Below are positions 22,622-34,769 of a DNA stretch of 64,000 nt, one piece after another. Position numbers and translations under genes: made by a program. The first letter of the stretch is position 1. Each line of letters begins with the position of its first letter. Origin of the DNA: Zizania palustris (Eukaryota > Streptophyta > Magnoliopsida > Poales > Poaceae); assembly GCA_019279435.1 (NCBI GenBank), contig JAAALK010000289.1, positions 50,843,164-50,907,163 on the forward strand. The letters are read 5' to 3'. A model generated the notes under the pieces. The model did not search any database and was not told the origin of the DNA. It saw only the letters and a program-made list of their open reading frames with translations.

Positions 22622-23228
22622 CCTTGATAAAAGGATATAAAACTGTGGTGTTGTTGAACAGCTTAGCACACCCTCCTTCTTGAAAACAAACCTATGTATC
22701 AAAACAAGAGGCTCTCGAGATAATAGGATTAGTGAAAATACCTTGCTCGAGATTGTTATTTTCAAGCTTTACACGTAGTTTCAAATCTGAACATATGTAA
22801 ACTCTATGCACAAAGTATACTCCTTGATCATTATTGTATTTGCCAACTACATGAAAACTTATTTGAGTAGGACATGGCAAGTTAGTTCTAGTTAGTAATT
22901 TCTCATTTAAAGCGCTAAGTTCACAAAGACCATCAAATTCATTATAACCCCAAGTATGTAATGAAGATAACAATTTATGTTATTCCTTTTCACCAGTAAT
23001 ATGAACGACAAGTTTCAAATCACTTAATAGTTCTACAGCAACATGTTCATTCAATAATTCTAGCATGGATATAAGTGAAGCATCACACAACTCATCTTTA
23101 TCACAAGGAATAGCATCAAAATCATATTGTGACAAAGGAATTTCAGAAATAGGTTCCACTAATGTTTATTTAAATTAGCATGATAAGTGGACAAATGTGG
23201 TTCACAATAAGAATACTCACCTTGGTTC
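22622..23228 (-). pseudogene. Middle piece of family A ORF between B and C
   Basis: This piece is homologous to 10912-11525 of the first A copy. The frame (SSLHTWGYNEFDGLCELSA and onward) matches that copy, with small deletions. It is bounded by the 3' LTR of B on the left and the C element on the right. It was once contiguous with 12582-12683 and 33855-34130. Confidence 0.75.
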
Positions 23229-24581
23229 TGTTAACACGGAAATGTGTCGCCGCACTTTGGTCAGTTCGACGATCCAAAAGCACGTGGATACTTAGGGATG
23301 AGCCTAAGCATAACACCGCACTTGCGTCATGTTTCGACTAACCTTAATAGTGGCTAGGGGGTGGAGTCGCTAGGTAATCAGATCACAAGTAAATAATCCA
23401 ATTAGCCTAACGGAGCCATATTGGTTCGCAATATACCGTGCGAAGGGTGCGCCGAAGGCAGCCTTCGCTGTTCGGATAGATCTGGCCAAAGATGGGCTCC
23501 GGACAGATCACAACGTGAAAATGCCTCCGAACAACAAAGTTCGGTGCGAAGCCTCTGACACGAAAAAATACAACGTGGGGCGTTGGTACAACATAGTCCG
23601 ATGCGGAGGGCTGGCGCGACGAAGTCCGATGCGCAGCGCTAGCGCGATGAAATCCGATGCGAAGCATTCTGGCGATACTCCAGCGTGAAGCAACTCCGAT
23701 GCAAAGTAGCTCCAGTGTGCGGGACTTGACTAGACCGACTACAACGTGTCGGATCTAGCATAGTCGGACGGCATGAGGACTCACCAAAGGGTGCCCTGGT
23801 AACCTCCAAAACCAACTTCCTAGCTCCGAAAACCGTCGGCGAAGGGGACTCTGAACTTGAAACCTGCAACAAACGAAGATCAAGTTGCAATTCGGCCTAC
23901 AGACCGAATTACCAAGTGTTGCATCATACAAAATGAAGGTAGCAATCTGTTACGTAGATTAATGGATGGTTCACAAGCGAGCCAACAAGGTGATAGCAAT
24001 CTGTTACGTAGATTAATGGATGATTCACAAGCGAACCAACAAGGCTTACCAATGTTACGGCGTGGCCGACAAAGGGCTTCCAACGCAAACCCATGAAGTT
24101 GTACTGATCTAATGCGGAAAGGTAAAGAAAATAAATGTACGGTTCAAACTAGGGTATGAAGAGTTGATCTGTGTTTTTTTTTGGGGTTCCTATGAACCGA
24201 CCTCACCCCTGTATTTATAGGGGCTAGACTTCTTATCTCTAACTCTAATCTGATAAGATTCAGCCTAATCATGTTTAGAGATAAAATAACTAGAATATGT
24301 ATCAGACTCCTTTTCCGAAGCCTGCCCGAAGTGGGCCTTCGGCAGGCCCGCCGAAGGGTGCTCCTTGGGCTGAAGTTTCGGTGAAGCAGGCTGCCGAAGG
24401 GGCCTTCGGGCCGAAGCTAGCCCGCGGAGCAGGCTGCTAAAAGGTCTCCGAGGCCCCATGCAGGCGGGCCTCCAGCACTTTAGGGCTTCGGCCTGTACCA
24501 GGACTTGTATATTTTCGGCCCAAATTATCAAAATTGATATTTTGTTAATATTGTCAATTAATGCCATTTTTGCTATCAACC
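23229..24581 (-). repeat. 3' LTR of C
   Basis: This LTR of about 1353 bp begins TGTTAACACGG on the plus strand and ends gctatcaacc, where the last base is mutated from A. The minus-strand polypurine tract is the complement of 24582-24597 (ccatgcccccgtgcc). Confidence 0.8.
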
Positions 24582-24668
24582 CATGCCCCCGTGCCTTTTA
24601 GCAAACTAAGTGAGCTAAAAGCACATCAGGCTAAGGACGATATACTTCATATCGGCCTTTTGACAGTT

Positions 24669-25790
24669 TTAAGCGCTTTGCCACACACTTGGAAAGTATT
24701 TTTTCAAATACCTACCATTTAAAGCTCTCCGAAATCGCTCTCCTTGTAGAGACTCTAACAAATATGCATTTCCTGGAGTGATTTCGGCTACCTTAAAAGG
24801 GCCTTCCCAACTAGGTGACCATTTACTAAATTTGGGGCTTTTAGCGCCTAAGGGCAAAATCGTCTTCCAAACCAAGTCACCAACTTGAAACGATTTTGGT
24901 TTGAATCTTTTGTTGTACGCTCTAGCTACCCTCCCTTTATCTTTCTCTATAGCTTCTAGAGCCATTAACCTCTTATCGGTCACTTCTTCCAAATTATCCT
25001 TCAAAAGAGTTTCATATTCATCGACCGATAGGCCATCTTGCTTTAGAAATATTAAAGAGCCAAGATCTACCTCTACTGGTAGAACAGCTTCTTGTCCATA
25101 CACTAATTCATATGGACTAACTTTGGTAGCACCATGCTTTGCCACTCTACAAGCCCAAATGCCTCGGAAAGCACTTCATGCCACCTTTTAGGGAACTCTT
25201 CAATTTTCTTCTTAATGAGCTTAATTACAGTTTTATTACTAGCCTCGGCCTCACTGTTGGCCTAAGCATAGTATGGTGAAGAGTTTATCAACTTAATACC
25301 ATAAAATTCGGCAAAGTCTCTCACTTCTTGAGAGGCACGACCTTGGTCCATTTGGTGAAGTAATCCGTTGCCATCAACACGAACCGATGCCCTCTTGAAG
25401 AGGGAGGATGAATTTGGCCGATAAAGTCTAAACCCCAACCTCGGAACGACCATGGTTTGACAATAGGGTTAAGTAGCGATGCAGGAGCCAACTGAATATT
25501 ACCAAACTTTTGACATGCTTCACACCCTCTATAATACTTAAAACAATCCTAAGTCATAGCTGGCCAATAAAAACTCACTCTTTTGAGCATCCAACTCATT
25601 TTCTGAGCCCACTGATGAGTGCCACAAAGTCCCTCATGAACTTCTCCTGTAGCCACTCTAGATTAATCATCATCTAAGCACTTCAGAAGTACCCCGTCAA
25701 TAGTTCGGCGATATAACACAGCGTCAAGCAACACAAATTTAAACGCCTATTGCCAAATTTTCTAAACAACCCTTTGACTGGGATCTTTTA
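24669..25790 (-). pseudogene. Integrase of C
   Basis: The C-terminal frame (24669-25145) holds AKHGATKVSPYELVYGQEAV, VGDLVWKTILPLG and LKKYFPSVWQSA, collinear with B. Upstream pieces (25262-25790) show the finger and core region in several frames, with in-frame stops and frameshifts. The catalytic Glu segment near 25250 is disrupted by frameshift. Confidence 0.75.
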
Positions 25791-26215
25791 GGTATTGGAT
25801 GATTGTAATTCTCCAATCATCCTTCTAGAGTCCTAGAGGGTTTCCAATTCCTTTTCCGATGTGGAGTCTAAATTGTAAATTTTGAAGTGCCCCCCGAGCC
25901 TTTCCTGTTTCTGCCCAAGGTTGATCTGTTCGGCCGTGCGGAGCCGATTAGACCAAAGCCCTTCGATGGTGGGGTCCGGCGCACGAAGGCTTCCGATGCT
26001 CAGAGGGCTTTGGCGTGAGGGGCTTGGTGCACATAGCCCTTTGACAGATGAAGGGCTCCGGCATGTGGGCTCCAGCACGCAACACCCTTCGGTGGACGAA
26101 GTGGTCCGGTCTGGAGGGTCCGATGGACCTCGCGCCCGCCCGAAGCCTCTAGCTTCGGTAGGGAGTTCAAGCATCGTCTTTTCCTATACAGAAAATTTTC
26201 CCCTCCTGACTTGGT

Positions 26216-27017
26216 AGCCATATGCTTACTGAGCCAAATCATTTGCAATTGAATTGGCTTCTCTGGACACGTGAGAAATTTTGAAGTCATCAAAGGAAGC
26301 AATTATGTCTAAACATTTATCCAAGTAGCTATTTAGCGAATCATTAAAACATTGAGCAATTTTAGCTACTTGTTGTACCAGTAACAAAGAATCACCACAT
26401 GCATGAACATGTTTAATACCCATGGAACTTATCAATTCAAGTCCTAGTAACAGAGCTTCATATTCTGACATTTCAGAGCGCATGCCACTAGGTGATATGA
26501 TAACCACTCCAAAAGCTTGACCACTCTTGTAGGCCGAAGCATCAAAATATAGCTTCCATGGCACTACTTGAACTAGATCAATGTTGCAACCCCAATTGAC
26601 ATCTATGTGGTTATTAACTATAAAATTAGCGACGATCTGGCCTATCATAGCTCTCAAAGGTTCATAGGCCAAATCATATTCAATTAAAGCATAATCCCAC
26701 TTCCCGATTCTACCACTTAGAATCGGCTTTTGCAACATGTATTTTACGACATCAGTTTGACAAGAAACAATACATGTGCTAGGGAGAAAATAGTGACGTA
26801 ACTTGGTACATGCATAATAAAGTGATAAACACAAACACTGTACAAACACGTACCTTTTCTCGGTGTCCAGCAAGCGGTGGCTCAAGAATGTGATGATGTA
26901 TTCTTTTTCCTCCACCTCTTGAGTTAGCACGGCTCCTATCACGCTATCTTCTACGGCAATGTACAGCTGAAACGGAATCCCGACTTTTGGCGCTTTTACC
27001 ATGGGCGGTGATGACAA
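26216..27017 (-). pseudogene. RNase H regions of C
   Basis: A continuous 263-codon frame is present. It holds the gypsy RNase H (QLYIAVEDSVIGAVLTQEV, LQKPILSGRIGKWDYALIEY), then the extra Tat-type RNase H-like domain (KLYFDASAYKSGQAFGVVII, MSEYEALLLGLEL, HACGDSLLLVQQVAK). The latter has the conserved FDAS, E and GDS positions. The frame is longer and cleaner than in B. Downstream 25791-26215 is the GC-rich linker to integrase, without recognised domains. Confidence 0.8.
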
Positions 27018-27020
27018 GCA

Positions 27021-27960
27021 TTACTTAATATTTTCGAAGGCGCTTTGCTGACTTGCCCCCCAAGTGAACTCGGCCTCGTTCTTTAGCCGGAGTATGGGGA
27101 CAAAAGCATTAATCTTGCTAGACAAGTTAGATATGAAGCGACGCAAATAATTCATCTTCCCTAGCAACTTCTTTGGGTCAATTTCAATACCTCTTTTATG
27201 AATCATGAATCCTAAGAACTTGCCTACCGACAAACCAAAAGCACACTTGAGTAGGTTCATTTTTAAGTCATATTGACGCATCCTATCAAAAGCAACTCTC
27301 AAATCAGCTAAATGGTTTCCCATAGCATCCGATTTGACTACAACATCATATATGTAGACTTCTAGCATAACTCCTAGCAAGTCATGAAAGAACAAATTCA
27401 TAGCACGTTGATATGTAGCGCCAGCATTCTTTAAACAGAAAGTCATAACGACCCACTCAAACAAACTGACAAAACCAGGGCATCGAAAGGTTGTCTTGTA
27501 GACGTCCTGTTCGGACATAAATATTTGATTATAACCAGCATTGCCATTAAGGAAACTTAGTACCTTGTGTCCTGAAGCATCGTTGATCAACATGTCAGCT
27601 ATCGGCATGGGATATTCGTCTTTCGGCGTGGCCTTGTTTAGATCTCTGAAATCAATACAAACTCGTATTTTTCCGCTCCCTTTATTCTCTGCATGCACAA
27701 TGTTAGCGACCCATTAAGCATACCTACATAGCCTAATAAATTCAGCCCTGAGTAATCGTTCTACCTCCTCTTTAACTCGATCATACACGACCGAATTAAA
27801 GCAACGAGGGGGCTATTTATAAGGCCTAAACCTAGGTTTGATAGGTAGCCGATGCTCTACGAGCTCACGGCTTAGTCTTGGAATCTCGCTATACTCCCAT
27901 GCAAAACAATCAACGTACGACCGAAGCAATTTTATTACTTCGGCCTTTTCAGCAGCCTAT
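27021..27960 (-). pseudogene. Reverse transcriptase of C with mutated YxDD box
   Basis: The frame 27021-27698 contains GSGKIRVCIDFRDLNKATP, FEWVVMTFCLKNAGATYQRA and the active-site segment EVYIYDVVVKS. The first Asp of the expected YIDD is Tyr (GAT to TAT, about 27348-27353). Codons before KKLLGKMNYLRRF are deleted relative to B. Upstream to 27960 the RT N-terminal region continues with stops and a gap. RT activity needs both aspartates, so this copy is dead even apart from the stops. Confidence 0.85.
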
Positions 27961-28165
27961 AAATTTTGTTTTACAAAAGTCAGCCTTGGAATGTTACCAT
28001 CGCCTATATCGACCTCTTCTAGAGGGTCGGCCGACGAAAAACCTTGTCCTAACTTTTCTACTTCGCTCAAGTCTCTAATGGCTTCGACGATACCGTCTTT
28101 ATAAGACCAATATTTCTCTACACGAGACTTCAGCCAATCAAGATTACTTTTACTAGACATGACTA

Positions 28166-28960
28166 CTAATTTAGAAATAGCCGTGCTACACCAGTTGGCT
28201 TTACAAACACGGGTATGAAACGTCCTCCAGATACTCTAACAAATTCATAATCCGAGAGGTCTCTACCTGATAGACACTCTACTTTGTCATGGATGGCGTC
28301 GATGGACACATCGGCCAATGCCACTTGGGCCGAAGTATTCGCTAGTACGATCTCCACATCATCGCCATCCCATTGCATTAGGCATTGGTACAAAGTAGAA
28401 GGAATACATCAATTTGCGTGAATCAAATCACGCCCATGTAGCACACTGTAGTTACCTTGGACGTTAACGATGAAAAATGCTGTTGGTAATGTCTTATTGC
28501 CCACTGTCAACTCCAGGGAGAGTACGCCTTTTGCTTTGGAGCTTTCACCGTTGAAGTTGTTGAGCATTAGGTTGGTCTTCTTTAAGTCTTCCTCAACCCT
28601 ACCAAGTTTCTTTAAAAGAAAATACAACATTAAGTTGATGGTGGCGCCACCGTCGACAAGCATCCTAGAGATCGACTTCCCGTCAATGTGCCCCTTGACG
28701 TAGAGAAGCTTTAGGTGGCGAGCCGTATCCTTGGGTTTCTCGAAAAGAGCATTTCATGGGCCAACGTTCAACTAGGCGACCTCGGCCTCATCTTGTGGTA
28801 AAGCAAACTTGGCGGGAAGCACGACGACGTTGATGTCCATTGCCTGGGGTGCGGGCCTCTTGGAGATGGGCATGTAGTCGTTGTCGAGCATGTCGTCGTC
28901 GTCACTCGGAACGGGAGTCGGGTTATTCATCTCAACTGGATTGGGATTCCATACCTTTTT
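28166..28960 (-). pseudogene. Protease region of C
   Basis: The active site is MLVDGGATINLML, as in B. TGA at 28409-28411 replaces a Cys codon (family HANCCIPST) and splits the frame. The C-terminal part VECLSGRDLSDYEFVRVSGG is collinear with B. The upstream acidic region (28700-28960) contains further stops. Confidence 0.8.
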
Positions 28961-29459
28961 CGCGGTTGACTAAGGGCGGATCTCCTTAAAGATGGTGTAT
29001 CATTCATCCTCGGCCTTCTTCCCATGCATCTCCTATGTCTGTAGGCATTACAGATGCCTCTTATGTGATTTGGTCATGCCAGGAGGTGCCCAAGATGGTT
29101 GTAGTTTGGTACCAGGTACTACTAAGTTGTTTCTATGATTCCTGGCCGAAGAGGCATCACCTAGGTTGGCCTTGTATTTTTATGCACGACGAGGGGCTCT
29201 CTGCGGACCCTGTCGGTCGGACCGGCCTCGTCAAACCGATCGAACCGGGCTCCGGTAATTGCCCCGACTGGACTAGGGGACTTACCTCCGTCGGGCTTCG
29301 GCGAGGTGGCCTTCGGGATTTGGACTTCCTGAGACCCTACCCTAACTGTGATGGCCTCGGACTCCCTCTCTTTTGCCTCTTCGCGCCCATCTTCCTTGAC
29401 CTCATTTTCAGTGGGTTGATTCAGAGGTACCACGGATAGCCTATGGAAGATGCCCCCCT

Positions 29460-31961
29460 TCGCCATGTCTGTTTGTCCCTGCCAATTTTAATACTCCGAA
29501 GGAAAACAGGGGGTAACATTATACTACGAAGGGCACTTCGGGGGCGAGGTGTAGCTCGGAGCCCACGGGGATCCTGCCCAATTGTATGGCGGAGGCATTG
29601 GTGGCTCCAGCGGCTTCGCCCACAGATAGCCGAACCCATTTCCCGGAGGGGGGTTCGGCCATGTCGAAGGTATTTCAGACCATATTAGCGAGGGGTCCTG
29701 CCATGTCGAAGGTATGTTTGGCCATTGTGGGCCAAAGCCTCCTACCGAGGGGTTCGCTAAGAGCAGAGTTGGGTTCAGCCATTGGGATCCAAACTCGCTG
29801 TGTGGAGGGTTCGACCACTGGGGTACGAATCCACTGTGCAAAGGATTCAGCCTCTGGGGTCCGAACTCACTGTGTGAAGGGTTCAACCACTGGGGTCCAA
29901 ACTCACCCTTCGGCTGTCTTGGCCCTTTGGCTGTCTTAGCATTTTTGGCTGGGGGCTTGTTTCCTTGGCTTTCTTCTAGTGTTTACCCAACATCATATGA
30001 TATGTTACCTTTGGCTTCTTATGAGCCCTAGCCAAAGGAGATGTTTTAATATTCCTCTTCCACACTCCTACTTCAGGGTTCTTCTATATGAGTGTGCGCG
30101 TGCGTGATTCTCCAATAATGATCGCTTTCCCCTTAGCTGACTCGGCCTGATCTGACCGAATCAGCACCTTCTTCTTGTTGAGGTCAACGGTGTCCACGGG
30201 AAAGGTGTCTTTGTCCAGCTTCATCTTTCGACTGGAATCTATTTTCAATCGTCCTTCTTCTATGGCTGATTGAACCTGCCGACAAAAAACATTGCAGTCG
30301 TTAGTATAATAGAATGCGAATCATGCCACTTACAGTAGGGGCGCTTCTTTAGTTCGTCGACGGTCGGGATGACCTGGCCCTTGGGAAACTTGAGGAGCTG
30401 GCTCCTCAAGAGGTAATCAAATATTTTATCACACTTAGTTATATCAAACGAATATTTAATTTCATGCCTGACTCTTAGTGGGAGACAGCCGTAGCTCAGA
30501 ACAAGTGATGGGCTTGCTCTTGGCGTTCCAAACCCATGATGTGGACTTCAGCTCTAGCCTTGTTGAATGTTTTAATGAACTTTTTATCTTTGGCTCAGCC
30601 TTCTTGGACTAGAGCCTGCTGCAGGACTTGTCCGACTTCTAAAAAGTTCTAGGTGTCTAGCCTCTCTTTAATCTTAGAGCGCAACCCATTAAAAGCTAGA
30701 TCTGCCAAATCCCTTTCTGAAATATTGAGAATAAAGCATCAATTTCTGGTATGTCTAAACGCTTGATGTATTCAGAGACACTCTTGCTGGATTTTTGTTT
30801 AACCTATGTCAAGTGTGAAATCCTAAGTTATATCTCGCCAGTATAAAAATAGTCATGGAACTTTTGTTCTAATAGGGCCCACGTCTGGATGGAGTTCGGC
30901 GGGAGTGCCAAAAACCAAGTGAAAGTAGTGCCGGATAGTGAAAGAGAAAACAATCTAAATTTTAATGCGTACGACCCACTAGCTTCTCCACACTGTGATA
31001 AGAACTGGTTGATATGCTCTAGTGTGATTTTGTTACCCTCAACGTCGAATTTGGTGAATTTAGGGACTCTATAGCCGCGAGGGTAGGGTATGGTGTCAAA
31101 GTGATCAGGGTACGGCTTTCGGTAAACCCTAGCCCGATCCTAAAGAGCGAAGCCAGTGATTTCCCTAAACAGCGCGCGTATACGCTCTTCAATGTTGTCC
31201 TGGCCTCCTACATGTGCGCGTCTCTCATGCGGGGGCGTGACACATGGCAGCATGACGGTGTGTCGGCCGCGAGGGTCTTCCTCGTGTGCTGGCTCGGGAT
31301 ACATAACGTGTTCAGGTCTATGCGTCTGTGTGGGAGCATGCGGCGCCGGTATCATTGGAAAAGCTGGCGCAAGCCTAAGTGGAGGTGGTGCATAGTAGGC
31401 AGTGTTAGCATGGCTATAAGCATGGTGACTGGTCTCGGCCGTAGATGTCGGGGCTGGAGATGTGTTGCTTTACCGGTACTACCATCAGTTCTGCTATAAA
31501 TGTGATTCATCGGGGGTACGCTAGCAATCAGAGCTGGAGGTACGGCCTCGATAAAACCAAACCTTCTAAACATCGCCTTTTCTTGGGAGCTGACTGCCGA
31601 ATCTAAATGGTTGGCTAGTGAAGCGCTCACGACTTGTTCTACTGGTGTGACTATCTTTTGCTCAATTTCTAAGGAAGATAAAGGATGTGATACTGGTTTT
31701 ACTTGAGTTTGGGCGAGGTCGGGGACATTGACGTCGTGCTTAATAAAGCACGCGCGTGTCTTGACGTAGATCCCAAGTATGAGATCTTGTAGCTCTTTCA
31801 ACTTCGCCTCGATCTCCGCCCGACCTTCTTCTAGGATGTCTGTAAGGGTGGGTGTCATGATGTTGCGGTTGTCGATTTCTACGCCCCCCATGGGATCCAT
31901 CGGCGATGTAGACGTAGTAGTCGTAGAGGTACACGTAGCCAATGCAGATGTATTTGTCATG
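29460..31961 (-). pseudogene. gag: gag and FGPQW linker of C
   Basis: The ATG at 31961 (MTNTSALATCTSTTTT) follows the LTR by about 37 bp on the minus strand. The N-terminal region PTLTDILEEGRAEIEAKLKE is followed by LSSLEIEQKIVTPVEQVVSA. A frameshift near 31400 leads to HERRAHVGGQDNIEERIRAL, and more degenerate gag core is visible down to about 30200. The linker (29524-29940) encodes repeats such as PPHSEFGSQWLNP. Many stops are present. B lacks the corresponding ATG, so C is the better copy for judging the gag start of the family. Confidence 0.75.
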
Positions 31962-31998
31962 TTGGTGTAGCCTTCCCCATCGGATTTGCCAAAAAGTG

Positions 31999-33357
31999 TG
32001 TTGACATGAAAATGTGCCCCCACACTTGGGTCAGTTCGACGATCCAAAAGTGCATGGATACTTAGGAATGAGCCTAAGCGTAACACAACATTGACGTCGC
32101 GTTCCGACTACCCTTAATAGTGGCAAGGGGGATGGAGTCACCAGGTAATCAGATCACAAGCAAATAATCCAATTAGCCAAAAAGAAATATATAAATAAAA
32201 TAAACCATTCAGCTGAACGGGGCCTGACTAGTTCGAAGTGTACCGTGTGAAGGGTCATTGAAGGAGACCTTCGACGTCTAGTGCGAAGGGTGCGTCGAAG
32301 GTAGCCTTCGGCATTTGGATCGATCTAGTCGAAGACAGGCTCCAAATAGATTTCCAACGCAAAATCACCACCGAACGACAAGGCTCGGTGCAAAGTCTCT
32401 GACATGACAGAAATCCAACGCAATGCACAGGCGCAACTTCGTCCGGTACAGAGTGTTAACGTGATGAAGCCTAATGTTGAGTACCCGTACGACGAAGCCT
32501 GAGGGGGAGCGTCTTGATGTGACCCCGACGCGAAGCAGCCCCGATGCTGAGTGGCTCTGGTACTCGGGACTTGACTAGACTAGCAACAGCGTGACGGATC
32601 CGGTACGGGCGGACGAAATAGGGTTCCGTCGAAGGGTGCTCTGGCAGCCTCTAAAACCAGTTTCCTAGCTCTAGAAACCTTCGGCGAAGGTGCTCCGACC
32701 ATGAAACCTGCAGCAGAATAGAGATCAAGAGCCAATTCAGCGTGGAGACCGAATTTACTAAGTGTTGCAGTAGGTAAACGAAGGTAGCAATCTGTTAGAT
32801 AGATTAACGGATGGTTCACAGGCAAGCGAACAAGGTGATAGCAATCTGTTACATAGATTAATGGGTGTTTCACAGGCGAAACAACAAGGCTTACCACTAT
32901 TACGGTGTGGCCGGTGGAGGTCTTCCAGGCAAACCCACGAAGGTTGTGCAGAAAAGTAAAGAAAAGTAAAGTTTAAAGCCAGGGCTTTGTATTGATTTGG
33001 TGTGTGGGGGGTTGATGAACTAGCCTCACCCCTGTATTTATAGGGGCTAGTCTTCTTATCTCTAATTTTAATCTGATAGGATTCAATCTAATCAAGTTTA
33101 GAGATAAATTGTCAATCTATACCATTGGTAGGCCCGCCAAAGCTTGTCCCTTGGGCCGAAGCTTCGGTAGAGCAGGCCTCTGAAGGGCCTTCGGGTCGAA
33201 GCTAGCAGGCTGCTAACAGGCCTCCAAGGCCTCATGCAGATAGACCTTCGCCACTATAAGGCTTCGGCCTATACCATGACTTATGTATTTTCGGCCCAAA
33301 TTACCAAAACTGATAATTTGACAATTTTGACCATTAATGTCATTTTTTCTATCAACA
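31999..33357 (-). repeat. 5' LTR of C (complete)
   Basis: The 1359-bp LTR runs from TGTTGACATG to CTATCAACA on the plus strand. A possible primer site follows on the minus strand (CACTTTTTGGCAAATCCG), not matched to a specific tRNA. It differs from the 3' LTR noticeably (for example at 32933-32990 against 24087-24140). Confidence 0.8.
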
Positions 33358-33854
33358 CCCACGAAGGTGTAATGATCTAATGTGGAAATGTAAAGAAAAT
33401 AAAGGTACGGTTCAGACTAGGGTTTGAAGAGTTGATTTGTGTTTTTTTTGGGGGGGTCCTATGAACCGGCCTCACCCTTGTATTTATAGGGGCTACTCTT
33501 CTTATTATCTCTAACTCTAACCTGATAAGATTTGACCTAATCAAGTTTAGAGATAAAACAACCAAAATCTGTATCAGACTCCATATCTAAAGCCTGCCCG
33601 AAGTGGGCCTTCTGTAGGCCCGCCGAAGGGGGCTCCTCGGGCCGAAGCTTCGGCGAAGCAGGCTGCCGAAGGGGCCTCTGGGCCAAATCCAGCCCACGGA
33701 GCAAGCTACTAAAAGGCCTCCAAGGCCCCATGCAGGTGGGCCTCCGATCCTTCAGGGCTTCGGCTTCTACCAGGACTTGTGTATTTTAGGCCCAAATTAC
33801 CGAAATTGATATTTTGACAATGTTGGCCATTAATGCCATTTTTTGCTATCAACG
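33358..33854 (-). repeat. Extra partial LTR outside the C 5' LTR
   Basis: These 497 bp match 24087-24581 of the C 3' LTR closely, and better than they match the adjacent LTR. They end at the target duplication. The junction with the full LTR is at a short shared word (aaca/ccca). Confidence 0.8.
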
Positions 33855-34163
33855 GGTTTATCTCATTATTACCTTTAGCAGCCTCAAAAACTAATGGGGC
33901 GTCTACCTTCTCAAGTGATGGAATGAACACAGTAACCATCTTGTTTTCCATATTTAGGCTTGTGCTATGCATATCCTGCAAAAGTTTAGTAATAGGAGGC
34001 ACAAAGGATTGCTGCTTCTTTGATTTCATATCTTCTTTGCGTAACAAAATTAGAGATTCAGAAGCTTCATCATCAAATAATTCACATTGCTCTTTCTTTC
34101 AACCATTACACAACCACTCACGCAAAATCTGACTCTCAACATTGCAAGCAAGCAAAAACAAGT
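33855..34163 (-). pseudogene. N-terminal piece of the C-interrupted family A ORF
   Basis: The minus frame starting MLRKEDMKSKKQQSFVPP continues through PPITKLLQDMHSTSLN and LVFEAAKGNNEI to the C insertion. It matches the upstream part of the first A copy, and its TSD marks the insertion site of C. Confidence 0.7.
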
Positions 34164-34769
34164 GGCCTAAATGATTATATGTGGTATTAGCCAACAAAAC
34201 TTGTATTTCTAAATTAAGTCCTTTGAAAAATCTAGTCATTGTTTTTTTCATGGCATTCTTCTAAACCACTGTACAGGATGCAGACTTTAAATTCATCGTA
34301 GTACTCTCTAACGGTTCTATTAGCTTGTTTCAATTTTTCTAATTTCTCACAAAGAGAATGCTTGTAATAAGAAAACACAAATCTCCTTCTCATCATTATT
34401 TTGCATTTATGCCAAGTTTCAGGTCTTTTGTTTGTATAAGTCCACCAAAAAGATGGTGGAACCAGTAAATACTTTGCTAGCAGCCCTAATCATTTGAGTA
34501 TTAGAAAAATCATATTTATTGAATTCTTTATCTACTTCTAACTCCCAATAGACATACGCTTTAGAATCAAACTTACAATAAAACAAAGGTAGAGATGATT
34601 CTACCTTCGCTAGATAATATTTCAATATATCACATCCTTCAAGTTGAGCACTCTCAAGGTTGTGGCAAATCTGACCAGGAAATTGTAGCTGAGCATAATC
34701 GTCTTTTATCTCCTTGCACAATCCTATTATGATTAGTAGTGAACAAGAAACATACACAAGAATATGCAC
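34164..34769 (-). pseudogene. Degenerate gag of family A
   Basis: The minus frame holds LPLFYCKFDSKAYVYWELEV and a following segment like the gypsy gag core (compare DPDAYLDWEMLVEQKFNAHM in element 1), then a region equivalent to the EEYY segment. Stops and frameshifts occur downstream (34164-34418). This shows that the A locus derives from a gag-bearing gypsy element. Confidence 0.55.

Larger units (their letters stand above)
23229..33854 (-). mobile_element. Tat-like Ty3/gypsy element C
   Basis: C is the same family as B but lies on the minus strand, with both ends inside the A ORF. The target duplication is ggttc (23224-23228) and ggttt (33855-33859), one mismatch. The minus-strand order is partial LTR (33854-33358), full LTR (33357-31999), gag, linker with FGPQW repeats, protease, RT, RNase H regions, integrase, polypurine tract and LTR (24581-23229). 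The extra LTR part on the outer side points to recombination between family members. Stops, frameshifts and a mutated RT active site make it inactive. Confidence 0.85.
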
